NCBI RefSeq assembly: GCF_000426505.1
Contig: NZ_AUFM01000011.1
Coordinates: 1,240,001-1,304,000 of the forward strand
From: Nisaea denitrificans DSM 18348
GTDB lineage: Bacteria > Pseudomonadota > Alphaproteobacteria > Thalassobaculales > Thalassobaculaceae
Direction: 5' to 3'
DNA: 64,000 nt
Every line of letters starts with the position of its first letter. The stretch's first letter is position 1. Of this stretch, positions 37,648 through 46,287 are shown one piece after another. The position numbers and the translations under genes were made by a program. The notes below the pieces were generated by a model, which was not told the DNA's origin, made no database searches, and was given only the letters and a program-made list of their open reading frames with translations.

Positions 37648-38481
37648 GTGACAGCGGTCGAACAGGAAACCGGAGCGGAACAACCGATACTCCGCGTCAA
37701 TAATATCGAGGTCATCTACGACCACGTCATTCTGGTCTTGAAGGGCGTCTCCCTTGAAGTCCCGCGCGGCGGCATCGTCGCCCTTCTCGGCGGCAACGGC
37801 GCTGGCAAGACCACAACACTGAAAGCCATTTCGAACCTGCTTAAGTCTGAACGCGGCGAGGTAACGAAAGGCACGATCGAATTCGAGGGTAACCCGATCC
37901 AGTCGATGAACCCTCACAATCTGGTCGAGCAGGGCGTTATCCAGGTCATGGAAGGCCGCCATTGCTTCGAACATCTGACCGTCGAGGAAAACCTGATGAC
38001 CGGTGCGTTCACACGCGGCGGGGACAGGGCGGGCATCGCCCGGGATCTGGAGATGGTCTACAATTACTTCCCGCGCCTGCGTGATCGGCGCACCAGCCTG
38101 GCGGGCTACACGTCCGGTGGCGAGCAGCAGATGGTTGCCATCGGCCGGGCACTGATGAGCCGGCCTAAAACAATCCTGCTGGACGAGCCGTCCATGGGCC
38201 TCGCCCCGCAGCTGGTCGAACAGATCTTCGAGATCGTCAAGAAGATCAACGAGCAGGAAGGTGTCTCCATCCTGCTGGCCGAGCAGAACACAAACGTCGC
38301 TCTGCGCTACGCGAAGTATGGCTACATCCTGGAAAGCGGCCGGGTCGTCATGGAAGGCGATGCGGAAAGCCTGCGCTCAAACGAGGATGTGAAGGAATTC
38401 TACCTCGGCATCAGCACCGGCGGCCGGAAGAGCTTCCGCGACGTGAAGCATTACCGCCGTCGCAAACGTTGGCTCGGCTAA
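37648..38481 (+). CDS. Liv-type ABC transporter ATP-binding protein (LivF-like)
   Basis: A 277-residue ABC ATPase with Walker A LLGGNGAGKTTTLK, signature YTSGGEQQMVAIGRALM, Walker B ILLDEPSMGLAPQLVE and H-loop LAEQNTNVAL, the Q-N-x-x-x-A-L form usual in LivF. The GTG start at 37648 is supported by CGGAGGAACAGGAA directly upstream; the longer open frame to 37531 overlaps the binding-protein gene and is rejected. The C-terminal RKSFRDVKHYRRRKRW is an unusual basic tail typical of this aromatic-acid transporter group. Confidence 0.92.
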   Translation: MTAVEQETGAEQPILRVNNIEVIYDHVILVLKGVSLEVPRGGIVALLGGNGAGKTTTLKAISNLLKSERGEVTKGTIEFEGNPIQSMNPHNLVEQGVIQVMEGRHCFEHLTVEENLMTGAFTRGGDRAGIARDLEMVYNYFPRLRDRRTSLAGYTSGGEQQMVAIGRALMSRPKTILLDEPSMGLAPQLVEQIFEIVKKINEQEGVSILLAEQNTNVALRYAKYGYILESGRVVMEGDAESLRSNEDVKEFYLGISTGGRKSFRDVKHYRRRKRWLG

Positions 38482-38520
38482 CACATCGTCACGCATTCAA
38501 GAGTTGGGGACCGTACCGAA

Positions 38521-39759
38521 ATGAGCGGCGATTTTTACGACACGCTTGAAACCCGCAGTACCGACGAACGCGAGGCCGCCCAGATGGCGGCCTTGTCCGC
38601 TCAGGTCGCCCTGGCCAAGGGCAAGACCGCCTATTTCGGAAAACTGCTGGCGGATGTCGATCCGGGCGCGATCACCAGCCGTACTGCCCTTGCCGGCCTC
38701 CCCGTCACCCGCAAGGGCGACTTGCTTGACCTGCAGAAAAGCACACCTCCCTTTGGCGGCATGACCACTGTCGCACCGAACGGCCTTGCCCGGCTCTATA
38801 TGTCGCCTGGCCCGATTTACGATGCAGAAGGCCCCGAGCCCGATCCCTGGAGATTCGCGCGTACACTTTACGCCGCCGGGTTCCGTAAGGACGAGATCCT
38901 GCACAACTGCTTCTCCTATCACCTGACCCCGGCCGGGATGATGGTCGACAGCGCCGCACGCGCCATCGGTTGTGCCGTCTTTCCGGGCGGCGTCGGAAAT
39001 ACCGAAATGCAGGTCCAGGCAGCTTCCGACCTCAAACCTGCTGGCTACGGCGGAACGCCAAGTTTCCTGAAAATCATCCTGGAAAAGGCACGGGAACTCG
39101 GTGTCGATATCTCCAGCATGAAGAAGGGCCTCGTCGGCGGCGAAGCCCTGCCCCCGAGCCTGCGCAAGGAACTCTCCGATCTCGGCTGCGATGTACTGCA
39201 ATGCTATGGCACTGCAGATCTCGGGCTCGTCGCTTATGAGAGCCCGGCTCTGGAGGGCATGATCCTGGACGAAGGCGTGATCGTGGAAATCGTCCGCCCC
39301 GGCACCGGCGATCCGGTCGCTGAAGGCGAGGTTGGAGAGATTGTCGTCACCAGCCTCAATCAGAGCTATCCGCTCATCCGCTTCGGCACCGGAGACATGT
39401 CTGCGGTCCTGGCCGGCGCCAGCCCGTGCGGGCGCTCCAACCAGCGCATCAAGGGCTGGATGGGCCGTGCCGACCAGACCACCAAGATCAAAGGCATGTT
39501 CGTTCACCCGGGGCAGGTCGCCGAGGTGGTGAAACGCCATCCGGAAATCTCGAAAGCACGCCTTATCGTCACCGGACGAACCGGCGAGGACGTAATGACT
39601 CTGCATTGCGAAACGGCAGCATCCGGAGAAGCTCTTTCCGACGCTGTTGCGTCCAGCCTGCAATCCGTCACGAAACTTCGTGGTTCGGTCTCACTCGTCG
39701 CCGAAGGCAGCCTTGCAAATGACGGCAAGGTGATCGAGGACGCGCGCAGCTACGATTGA
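38521..39759 (+). CDS. Phenylacetate-CoA ligase (PaaK)-family protein with atypical P-loop
   Basis: A 412-residue ANL-superfamily protein related to PaaK. The segment NCFSYHLTPAGMMVDSAARAIG, the GGVGNTEMQ turn and GEVGEIVVTSL followed by PLIRFGTGD match PaaK-type adenylation domains. The Ser/Gly/Thr-rich nucleotide loop SSGTTGKPT of PaaK is replaced here by MSPGPIYDAEGPEPD, as in a subgroup often found in such ABC operons. It may use a different nucleotide contact or have a regulatory or sequestration role. It closes the seven-gene operon, 39 bp after the LivF-like gene. Confidence 0.85.
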   Translation: MSGDFYDTLETRSTDEREAAQMAALSAQVALAKGKTAYFGKLLADVDPGAITSRTALAGLPVTRKGDLLDLQKSTPPFGGMTTVAPNGLARLYMSPGPIYDAEGPEPDPWRFARTLYAAGFRKDEILHNCFSYHLTPAGMMVDSAARAIGCAVFPGGVGNTEMQVQAASDLKPAGYGGTPSFLKIILEKARELGVDISSMKKGLVGGEALPPSLRKELSDLGCDVLQCYGTADLGLVAYESPALEGMILDEGVIVEIVRPGTGDPVAEGEVGEIVVTSLNQSYPLIRFGTGDMSAVLAGASPCGRSNQRIKGWMGRADQTTKIKGMFVHPGQVAEVVKRHPEISKARLIVTGRTGEDVMTLHCETAASGEALSDAVASSLQSVTKLRGSVSLVAEGSLANDGKVIEDARSYD

Positions 39760-39902
39760 TAAAACGCGTCTGCAAGTACGAGCCACACCTTCATCTTGAG
39801 TAAATAAGTATTTTTTTCGATTGCCATTAGTCGCAACACAAAATACACTTTTTAGGAGAATATTTATAACAGTTGAGCGCAACAGCGCTCCATGGAGGTT
39901 GT

Positions 39903-40499
39903 ATGCGCACTCTGCGAAACATCATGGCCGGCGCGATGCTGATTGCACTTTCCGCCTGCGCGACACCGCCCGAGGTCAAACAGCTTTCAACGGCGCAAAT
40001 CCAGTATTTCGAAACGGCAATCACAGCCGTCGCCACCCAGTCCGAGGCCCTTGTCCTTGCTTCCACTAAAATTCAGAAACAGGCGGAGGAGCGGATTGCC
40101 GCCCGGGAAGCAGACAGCAAAGCGCAACTGGTTACGCTCCTGTCCGATAGCAATAAGGGCGACAGCGCGGCCGAACGTAAGACACTGGCGGAAAAAGTCC
40201 TGAAAGCGTCCGAATCATCCGCGAAATCAGCAGCTGCGGCCCGTGCCAAGCTGCAGCAGGATCTCCACGCCATAAAGGCGAAATCGGAGGAGCTCGGACA
40301 GTACATCGCCACGATGAAGGACGTGCAGATCGCCCTGGATGCTTATATCGAGTCGGAAAAAGCAGGCCAGAAAATCGTCAGCAGCGTGCTTGAGCAGCCC
40401 TCCGTCTCACATCTGATAACAAAGGTCCAAATGACCATCCCGCGCGTGACCGGTGCCGCCAATGACCTGAAGGTCCTCTTGACCGGTCTGGATGGCTAA
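39903..40499 (+). CDS. Putative lipoprotein with long coiled-coil region
   Basis: A 198-residue protein beginning MRTLRNIMAGAMLIALSACATPP with a lipobox LSAC, so lipid modification at the cysteine and outer- or inner-membrane anchoring are expected. The rest is rich in Ala, Lys, Glu and Ser and predicted helical, with heptad-like stretches (AERKTLAEKVLKASES, AAARAKLQQDLHAIKAK). GGAGG stands 5 nt before the ATG at 39903, which decides the start over the longer frame at 39873. Function unknown; the next gene encodes another small helical protein on the same strand. Confidence 0.8.
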   Translation: MRTLRNIMAGAMLIALSACATPPEVKQLSTAQIQYFETAITAVATQSEALVLASTKIQKQAEERIAAREADSKAQLVTLLSDSNKGDSAAERKTLAEKVLKASESSAKSAAAARAKLQQDLHAIKAKSEELGQYIATMKDVQIALDAYIESEKAGQKIVSSVLEQPSVSHLITKVQMTIPRVTGAANDLKVLLTGLDG

Positions 40500-40543
40500 C
40501 CCCACCGCTCGTTCCCACGCATTGTTCCGGAAGGATTCTCCGT

Positions 40544-40840
40544 ATGACCCGCGATGAACTGAACCAAAAGATCGCCGCGCTGGAAAGCGCCGCAAGCTCC
40601 CTTGACGAGCCGGACCGCACCTTGACAACAGTCAAGATCAATAATCTGAAGAACGAGATCGACGGGATGTCGCTTTCTGACATTGCGGACAAGATGGCGA
40701 GCATCAACACCCCGACGATTGCGGACATGGACGCAAAGATCAAAGCCGCAAAAGACGCAACGGCAGCCCAAAGCATGCGCGTCGATGCGATCAACTCGGT
40801 CATCGGATTGATCAAGAAAGGAGTTGGATTGGTGCTTTAA
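40544..40840 (+). CDS. Small helical hypothetical protein
   Basis: A 98-residue Ala/Asp/Lys-rich protein without signal peptide, largely helical, ending in a hydrophobic IGLIKKGVGLVL segment. AAGGAT precedes the ATG. It lies 44 bp after the lipoprotein gene and may share its transcript; the two probably work together. I do not recognise the family. Confidence 0.7.
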   Translation: MTRDELNQKIAALESAASSLDEPDRTLTTVKINNLKNEIDGMSLSDIADKMASINTPTIADMDAKIKAAKDATAAQSMRVDAINSVIGLIKKGVGLVL

Positions 40841-40939
40841 GAAAGCGCGCCTATTTCCGACCGCTGGCTGGCGCTCCCTCCCGCTTCGCTCCACAATCGA
40901 AAAAACGGCAAAGACCGGTGACGAAGGTGGAGGAAAAGA

Positions 40940-42142
40940 ATGGGCGCGAAAGTCTCGACAATCGAAACCATCAGGATCGAGGAATTTCCAAACCTGCTCT
41001 GGGTCCGCGTTATCGCCGACGACGGCGCGGACGGCCTCGGCGAAACCTTCTATGGGCCCGGCGCCGCCGAGGCCCATATTCACGACATCATCGCTCCCTA
41101 TCTGCTCGGCAAGGATCCGCACCGGATCGAACAGCATCAACGCGACCTGACCGGTTATGTGGGCTTCAGCGGAGCTGGCGCGGAGATGCGTGGCCGCTCC
41201 GCGGTCGACATCGCGCTCTGGGATCTGTTCGCAAAGTCAAAAGGCATGCCGCTGCACCAGGCGCTTGGCGGCGCGGTCCGGGACAGCATCCGCGTCTATA
41301 ATACCTGCGCCGGCACCCGCTACGTGCAGAACCGACCGACCCAGGGCACTGATAATTTCGGCCTCGACGCCAATCAGGGAGGTTTTGAGGATCTCGACGC
41401 TTTCCTGAATCACGCCGACGAGCTTGCCGCCAGCCTGCTGGAAATGGGCATCACGGCAATGAAGATCTGGCCGTTCGATTATGCCGCCGAAGCCAGCCGG
41501 GGCCACCATATCAACCCGCGCGACCTGACGGCAGCCATGGCACCGTTCGAAAAGATCCGCGAGGCTCACGGCGACCGCATGGACATCATGGCCGAGCTGC
41601 ATTCCATGTGGGACCGGCCGACCGCAATCAAGATCAGCCGTGCCCTGGAAGCCGTAGACCCGCTCTGGGTCGAGGACCCGGTCTTTATGGACAATCTCTC
41701 CAGCCTTGACGAGGTGGCCCGTGCCACCGCCGCCCCCATCGCTGTCGGCGAGACGCGTGGTGGCCGTGCCGACTACCGGCAATTGCTGGAGATGGAATCC
41801 CTCAGCCTGATCATCACCGATATCGCCTGGGGCGGGGGGGTATCCGAAGCGCGCAAGATGGCAGCCATGGCGGATGCCTGGCACGTTCCAGTCGCCTTCC
41901 ATGACTGCACCGGGCCTGTCGTCCTTGCCGCCTCGACCCATCTGGCCCTCAACACCCATAATTGCTTCATCCAGGAAATGGTGCGCGCCTTCTATTACGG
42001 CTGGTATAGTGATCTCGTCACACAGCTTCCCCCGGTCACCAACGGCGAGATCACGGCACCGGCAGGCGCCGGACACGGCCTCAGCCTGCAGCCGGATATC
42101 CTCAAACGACCGGATTGTCACATCCGCCGCTCATCACTTTAA
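40940..42142 (+). CDS. Mandelate racemase/muconate lactonizing-family (enolase superfamily) enzyme
   Basis: A 400-residue enolase-superfamily protein. Metal ligands appear as E in MAELHSMW, E/D in VEDPV and E in VGETRGGR; the C-terminal HDCTGPV with a His-Asp type dyad indicates the mandelate-racemase subgroup, usually acid-sugar dehydratases or racemases. The N-terminal capping domain is present (GLGETFYGPG). GGAGGAAAAG precedes the ATG. A DMT-family transporter follows 37 bp later, so the enzyme and a carrier may serve the same compound. The precise substrate cannot be read. Confidence 0.9.
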   Translation: MGAKVSTIETIRIEEFPNLLWVRVIADDGADGLGETFYGPGAAEAHIHDIIAPYLLGKDPHRIEQHQRDLTGYVGFSGAGAEMRGRSAVDIALWDLFAKSKGMPLHQALGGAVRDSIRVYNTCAGTRYVQNRPTQGTDNFGLDANQGGFEDLDAFLNHADELAASLLEMGITAMKIWPFDYAAEASRGHHINPRDLTAAMAPFEKIREAHGDRMDIMAELHSMWDRPTAIKISRALEAVDPLWVEDPVFMDNLSSLDEVARATAAPIAVGETRGGRADYRQLLEMESLSLIITDIAWGGGVSEARKMAAMADAWHVPVAFHDCTGPVVLAASTHLALNTHNCFIQEMVRAFYYGWYSDLVTQLPPVTNGEITAPAGAGHGLSLQPDILKRPDCHIRRSSL

Positions 42143-42179
42143 CAAACACTCACAATATTCTGAAATATAGGTATTTTTA

Positions 42180-43088
42180 ATGATCGAACTCTGGATTCCG
42201 ATCACTATCGCTGCGGCTTTCTGCCAGAACCTGCGCTCTGCGCTGCAGAAGCATCTGACATCGAAGCTCAGCACGTCCGGAGCGACTTTTATCCGCTTCT
42301 TCTATGCGGTAGTCCCGGCCTGGCTCTATGTCTGGTTCCTGCATGACGGTGTCGGTCTCAGCATGCCGGAGCCGCAACTGGCCTTCTGGATCTATGCGGC
42401 CATCGGCGGAGCGACTCAGATCGCCGCCACCGCCCTGCTCGTTTATCTCTTCGCCTTCCGGAACTTTGCCGTTGGAACCACCTATTCCAAGACCGAGACA
42501 GTGCAGGCCGCGGTCTTCGGCATCGTCATTCTCGGCGACCCGCTGACCGCCGGCGCAATGGTCGCGATCCTGATCAGCTTCATTGGGGTACTGGCCATTT
42601 CCGCCGCCAAGCAGGCCACCGGGATTTCCGGCATCGTCCGTTCCCTGACCAGCCGGACGGCCATGATCGGTCTCGCCTCCGGCGCCTGCTTCGGTATCTC
42701 GGCGGTATCCTACCGTGCGGCGTCGCTTTCCCTCGGAGGTGAAGGATTCCTGATCCAGGCCGGCTTCACGCTCGGCTGCGTCACCATCATGCAGACCGTC
42801 GCCATGGCGGGCTACATGCGCATCCGGGACCCGGGGCAGATCACGGCAGCGCTGCGGAACTGGAAAGTCGCAGGCATTGTCGGGCTCAGCGGCATGGCCG
42901 CTTCCGCCTGCTGGTTTACCGCCATGACGATCCAGAATGCCGCCTATGTCCGCGCGCTCGGCCAGATCGAACTCGTTTTCACCTTCGCGGCCTCCTATCT
43001 CTTCTTCAAGGAAAAGAGCAGCCCGCTGGAGCTCGCCGGGATCGGCCTGGTAATCACCGGAATCTTCTTCCTGCTGCTGTCGACATGA
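42180..43088 (+). CDS. EamA/DMT family transporter
   Basis: A 302-residue membrane protein with about ten helices and two EamA repeats. The second half starts near MIGLASGACFGISAVSYRAASLSL. It follows the enolase-superfamily gene by 37 bp on the same strand, suggesting one transcript and perhaps a role in uptake or export of that enzyme's substrate or product. Shine-Dalgarno is weak (TAGGT 9 nt before ATG). Confidence 0.86.
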   Translation: MIELWIPITIAAAFCQNLRSALQKHLTSKLSTSGATFIRFFYAVVPAWLYVWFLHDGVGLSMPEPQLAFWIYAAIGGATQIAATALLVYLFAFRNFAVGTTYSKTETVQAAVFGIVILGDPLTAGAMVAILISFIGVLAISAAKQATGISGIVRSLTSRTAMIGLASGACFGISAVSYRAASLSLGGEGFLIQAGFTLGCVTIMQTVAMAGYMRIRDPGQITAALRNWKVAGIVGLSGMAASACWFTAMTIQNAAYVRALGQIELVFTFAASYLFFKEKSSPLELAGIGLVITGIFFLLLST

Positions 43089-43152
43089 TCCACCGGCAAG
43101 GTCATCCGATGCAGGCCGGGCTTCGTATCGAGAGAGATTGGAGATCACGGAC

Positions 43153-43710
43153 ATGGACATTCACGCAACGCGCCTTGCAGGCGCAATCCTATTCGGGCTG
43201 CTCCTGATGCCTGCCGGTCAAGCCGCGGCAACGAGTGCCCACGATTTCTCCTTCGTCTCGATAGAAGGAGATCCGCTTTCCATGAAGGAGTACGCGGGAA
43301 AGGCGGTGCTCGTGGTGAACACAGCCTCTTTGTGCGGCTTTACGAAGCAGTACGATGGATTGCAGGCACTCTGGGAACGTTACAGGGAGCGCGGCCTTGT
43401 GGTGCTCGGCGTACCTTCCAACGATTTCGGTGCGCAGGAACCCGGAACTGCAGACGAAATTAAGGACTTCTGCGCGGTCAATTTCGCCGTGGACTTTCCC
43501 ATGACGGAAAAACAGACGGTCTCCGGAGAGCAGGCGCACCCGTTTTACCGTTGGGCAGCGAAAGAACTGGGGCCACTCTCGAAGCCTCGCTGGAACTTCT
43601 ACAAGATCCTGATTGGCCCGGACGGCAAGGCCATCGACTGGTTTGCATCGACGACTGCCCCATCTGCCGCAAAGCTGATCAAGGCCGTTGAAGCTGCCCT
43701 GCCGCGTTAG
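43153..43710 (+). CDS. Secreted glutathione peroxidase-family protein
   Basis: A 185-residue GPx-family thiol peroxidase with an N-terminal signal peptide (RLAGAILFGLLLMPAGQAAA), hence probably periplasmic. The peroxidatic cysteine is in NTASLCGFTKQY, and the WNFYKIL segment gives the family tryptophan. The usual CNQFG motif is SNDFGAQEP, with Asp in place of the conserved Gln, which may alter activity or partner use. The ATG at 43153 is chosen over an upstream TTG because GGAG lies 9 nt away and the signal peptide then starts correctly. Confidence 0.88.
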   Translation: MDIHATRLAGAILFGLLLMPAGQAAATSAHDFSFVSIEGDPLSMKEYAGKAVLVVNTASLCGFTKQYDGLQALWERYRERGLVVLGVPSNDFGAQEPGTADEIKDFCAVNFAVDFPMTEKQTVSGEQAHPFYRWAAKELGPLSKPRWNFYKILIGPDGKAIDWFASTTAPSAAKLIKAVEAALPR

Positions 43711-43719
43711 AAGAGAGAC

Positions 43720-44061
43720 CTATTTACGGACTCTGATAACGGCTCTCTCGGCCCGGCCGGACTCTGAGTTTTGCGTATCCGGGACGATGCGATGCTGGAC
43801 AGTCGTTCCGTCGTCATCTCCATCATTCCCATAATCGTCATAACTCATGACCGCAGCCCCCATTGCCAGCGCACTGAAGGACGCAAAGAAGGAAAAGCAA
43901 AGCAGAAACGGGCCAAGCCACGTCGGCTCGGATTTCATGCTCAGGCTTGCAAGCCCGGCAACATCGAACACGAGCAGGCTGATCGCAATGGCGATACCGG
44001 CCCCGCCACCGATCACCCCGTGACCGAACAGGAACCGCAGCATGGGAGATTTGAGATGCAC
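43720..44061 (-). CDS. Small membrane protein, hypothetical
   Basis: A 113-residue protein with two hydrophobic helices (VIGGGAGIAIAISLLVFDVAG and FLLCFSFFASFSALAMGAAVM) and a polar, Asp-rich C-terminal tail. The start is a GTG at 44061, decided by AAGGAGG 7 nt upstream; an ATG lies six codons later. No family recognised. It is convergent with the peroxidase gene. Confidence 0.72.
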   Translation of the reverse strand: MHLKSPMLRFLFGHGVIGGGAGIAIAISLLVFDVAGLASLSMKSEPTWLGPFLLCFSFFASFSALAMGAAVMSYDDYGNDGDDDGTTVQHRIVPDTQNSESGRAERAVIRVRK

Positions 44062-44241
44062 GACCCAGCCTCCTTCTGAAGATACACGTGAAGAGTGGCC
44101 CCTTTAACGAGCCCTTTCAATGCTTCAGGATGACGCATAGATTCGAAGAAGGTTGTCGCGCCCCATTCCGCTAACTTGAAAGTTGGGTTATCAGAGAACG
44201 TACCGTACAAATCAGTACAGCCAACCGCCCTGGGATCAAAC

Positions 44242-44634
44242 ATGAGTGACAAGCTGAACGAGAGCTACAACAGGACCGGCTGGATGCGTGACATGACGGA
44301 CCAGGAGCGCCGCGCATTCGATCGCGTGGCATTCCATGTCGACGCAGAACTGGCACTTCCGGACGGAACCGTCATCAAGGGTGAGATCGTCAACGTCTCG
44401 CTGATCGGCTTTCTGTTCACATCGGAAACGTCGATTGAATTCCGCGGCGAAGCCCTGCTCTCGATAGGCGATGAGGTTTCCGGCCTGAAGATCAATATCG
44501 TAGCCACCAGCCAGGTCGGCCTGCATCTCGAAACCTATCCGGGCGAGACCGACATCCGCGATCTCGCCCTGAAGCACCCATCGATTGCGCGCCTGTTCCT
44601 GCCTTATATCTACAATTATGACGCTGAGAATTAG
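44242..44634 (+). CDS. PilZ-domain protein
   Basis: About 130 residues with a PilZ-like pattern: R-x-x-x-R (RRAFDR) followed after about 25 residues by N-x-S-x-x-G (NVSLIGF). These are the two c-di-GMP-binding elements, so the protein may respond to c-di-GMP, which the PAS-GGDEF protein in this window could make. The ATG at 44242 is preferred to the longer frame at 44176 because the latter adds a polar, non-conserved segment; Shine-Dalgarno is weak for both. Confidence 0.8.
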   Translation: MSDKLNESYNRTGWMRDMTDQERRAFDRVAFHVDAELALPDGTVIKGEIVNVSLIGFLFTSETSIEFRGEALLSIGDEVSGLKINIVATSQVGLHLETYPGETDIRDLALKHPSIARLFLPYIYNYDAEN

Positions 44635-44676
44635 CCCGCCCAAACAGTCCGTTGCACGCCTCGCTATGTTTCGGGA

Positions 44677-45318
44677 TCAGAGCTTTCTGTAAACCGCGTA
44701 GATAGCCTTCACCTTGTCCGCAAAATCTGGGTTGCCCGGCAGATAAGGCATCGGCCTGGAGACATGCAGCGACTCCCAACGGCCCTCCAGCTCCAGCCGG
44801 TTCAGCATCTCGGCGATACCGCGCGACTGCCAGAAATCATCCCTGCTGGTGAACACCGCGACACCGCCAGCACGGAGCACTCTCAGCCATTCCTTGAAGA
44901 TGGCCGCTTCCTCAAGATAGGTCAGAACACCGATACAAAGGATGCCATCCACGGACTCGTCATCAAGCGGGAGTCGCTTGTTGAGGTCCGCATATTCCAG
45001 ACGGTCGTAGACTTTCTTCAGCTTCGCAGTTTCGAGACTGGCTTCAGACGCATCCAACCCCGTCAAGTCGCCACCAGCGCCAGCGGCCCTGAGCGCCGCG
45101 CCGGTCAATCCTGTCCCACATCCGCAATCGAGGATCGCCGCTTTCTCGAAACCGGGAAGATGACCTTTTAGCAGTCCGGCTGCCTGCTCCGGCGCATCGT
45201 AGCCCCAGCTTGCCAGCTCCCGGTCATAGTCACTGGCCCATTCATCATAGCTTTCAGCATTGACCGCGCCGCTGCGGGACACTTTTCCATCGGTCCGTAT
45301 GATTTTTTCGTGTGCCAT
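44677..45318 (-). CDS. Class I SAM-dependent methyltransferase
   Basis: A 213-residue Rossmann-type methyltransferase. Motif I is ILDCGCGTGLTGAALRAAG near residues 62-80, followed by GLDASEASLETAK (acidic loop) and GILCIGVLTYLEE (motif IV-like). The start at 45318 has GGGAGA about 9 nt upstream and gives MAHEKIIRTDGK; the longer frame to 45354 is not favoured. Substrate unknown. Confidence 0.86.
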   Translation of the reverse strand: MAHEKIIRTDGKVSRSGAVNAESYDEWASDYDRELASWGYDAPEQAAGLLKGHLPGFEKAAILDCGCGTGLTGAALRAAGAGGDLTGLDASEASLETAKLKKVYDRLEYADLNKRLPLDDESVDGILCIGVLTYLEEAAIFKEWLRVLRAGGVAVFTSRDDFWQSRGIAEMLNRLELEGRWESLHVSRPMPYLPGNPDFADKVKAIYAVYRKL

Positions 45319-45426
45319 TGCTGCTTTCTCCCTCTGTTGGAGAAAACCTATCATCCGAAACAGCCCGTTTAAGAACTGATTTCAGAAATATTTACCGCGA
45401 TCCGCCCGCAATGAACGTTCGGGTAT

Positions 45427-45460
45427 AAAAACGCGGACGCAGCAATGCCACGTCCGCATG
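45427..45460 (-). terminator. Rho-independent terminator of the enoyl-CoA hydratase-like gene
   Basis: GCGGACG / CGTCCGC stem followed on the minus strand by a GTTTTTA tract, about 11 bp past the stop codon. Confidence 0.82.
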
Positions 45461-45470
45461 TCTCTTGATC

Positions 45471-46256
45471 TTAGCGGTTCTTGAATTCGGGCTTACGCTT
45501 TTCCATGAAGGCGCGGCGGCCTTCGATATAGTCTTCACTGGCGAAGCAGGCCGTGACCAGTTCGTCACACTTCTTCAGATCCCGCTCGCTTTCGGGCGCC
45601 ACGGTCTGATTGGCGATGAACTTCACCGAATTAACGGTCATCGGCGCGTTCTCTGAGATGGTCTTTGCATAATCGAGGCAGAACTGTTCGACCTGATCGT
45701 CCGGAACAACCCGGTTCACCAGCCCCATGATACGGGCGTCTTCAGCTTCGAAGCGGCCTGCGGTGAAGAAGATTTCCTTGGCGAAACTCGGCCCGACAAG
45801 CGCGGACAGGCGGGAAATCCCCGGGTAGCCATATCCGAGACCGAGTTTGGCGGCCGGGATCGCGAACTTGGAGCTTTCACCGCAGATCCTGAGATCGCAG
45901 CAGACCGCGAGCGCAACACCGCCGCCGACGCAGAAGCCGTTGATCTGTGCAATGACCGGTTTCGGGAAATCGGCGACCTTGTCATAGACCCGCTTGGTGG
46001 TTGCGTTGTAGCGGGCAACACCGTCGGCGCTGGCGCGTTCGGATTCGAACTTGGAAATATCGGCGCCGGAGACGAAGGCTTTTCCGCCCGCGCCGGACAG
46101 GATCAGGATCCGAACACTGTCATCGGCCGAATATCGGTCGAGCGCCGCTTCAACCGCTTCCCACATTTCCAGCGATACGGCATTGCGCTTTTCCGGCTGG
46201 TTAAAAACGATCCGGGCGATCGCGCCTTCCTGGCTGGTGAGAATCTTGTCAGTCAT
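45471..46256 (-). CDS. Enoyl-CoA hydratase/isomerase-family protein lacking both hydratase glutamates
   Basis: A 261-residue crotonase-fold protein. Oxyanion-hole regions are visible in FVSGADISKF and GGGVALAVCCDLRI. In classical enoyl-CoA hydratase the catalytic glutamates sit in GGGCE and QPE; here the corresponding positions read GGGVA and IPA, so both appear to be Ala. It may therefore be an isomerase, thioesterase, decarboxylase or lyase rather than a hydratase. It is 31 bp downstream of the CaiB-type gene on the same strand, so both likely act on one acyl-CoA. Start chosen at ATG 46256. Confidence 0.85.
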   Translation of the reverse strand: MTDKILTSQEGAIARIVFNQPEKRNAVSLEMWEAVEAALDRYSADDSVRILILSGAGGKAFVSGADISKFESERASADGVARYNATTKRVYDKVADFPKPVIAQINGFCVGGGVALAVCCDLRICGESSKFAIPAAKLGLGYGYPGISRLSALVGPSFAKEIFFTAGRFEAEDARIMGLVNRVVPDDQVEQFCLDYAKTISENAPMTVNSVKFIANQTVAPESERDLKKCDELVTACFASEDYIEGRRAFMEKRKPEFKNR

Positions 46257-46287
46257 GGTCTGTCTCTTTCCCTTTGTATTCCAGCGC

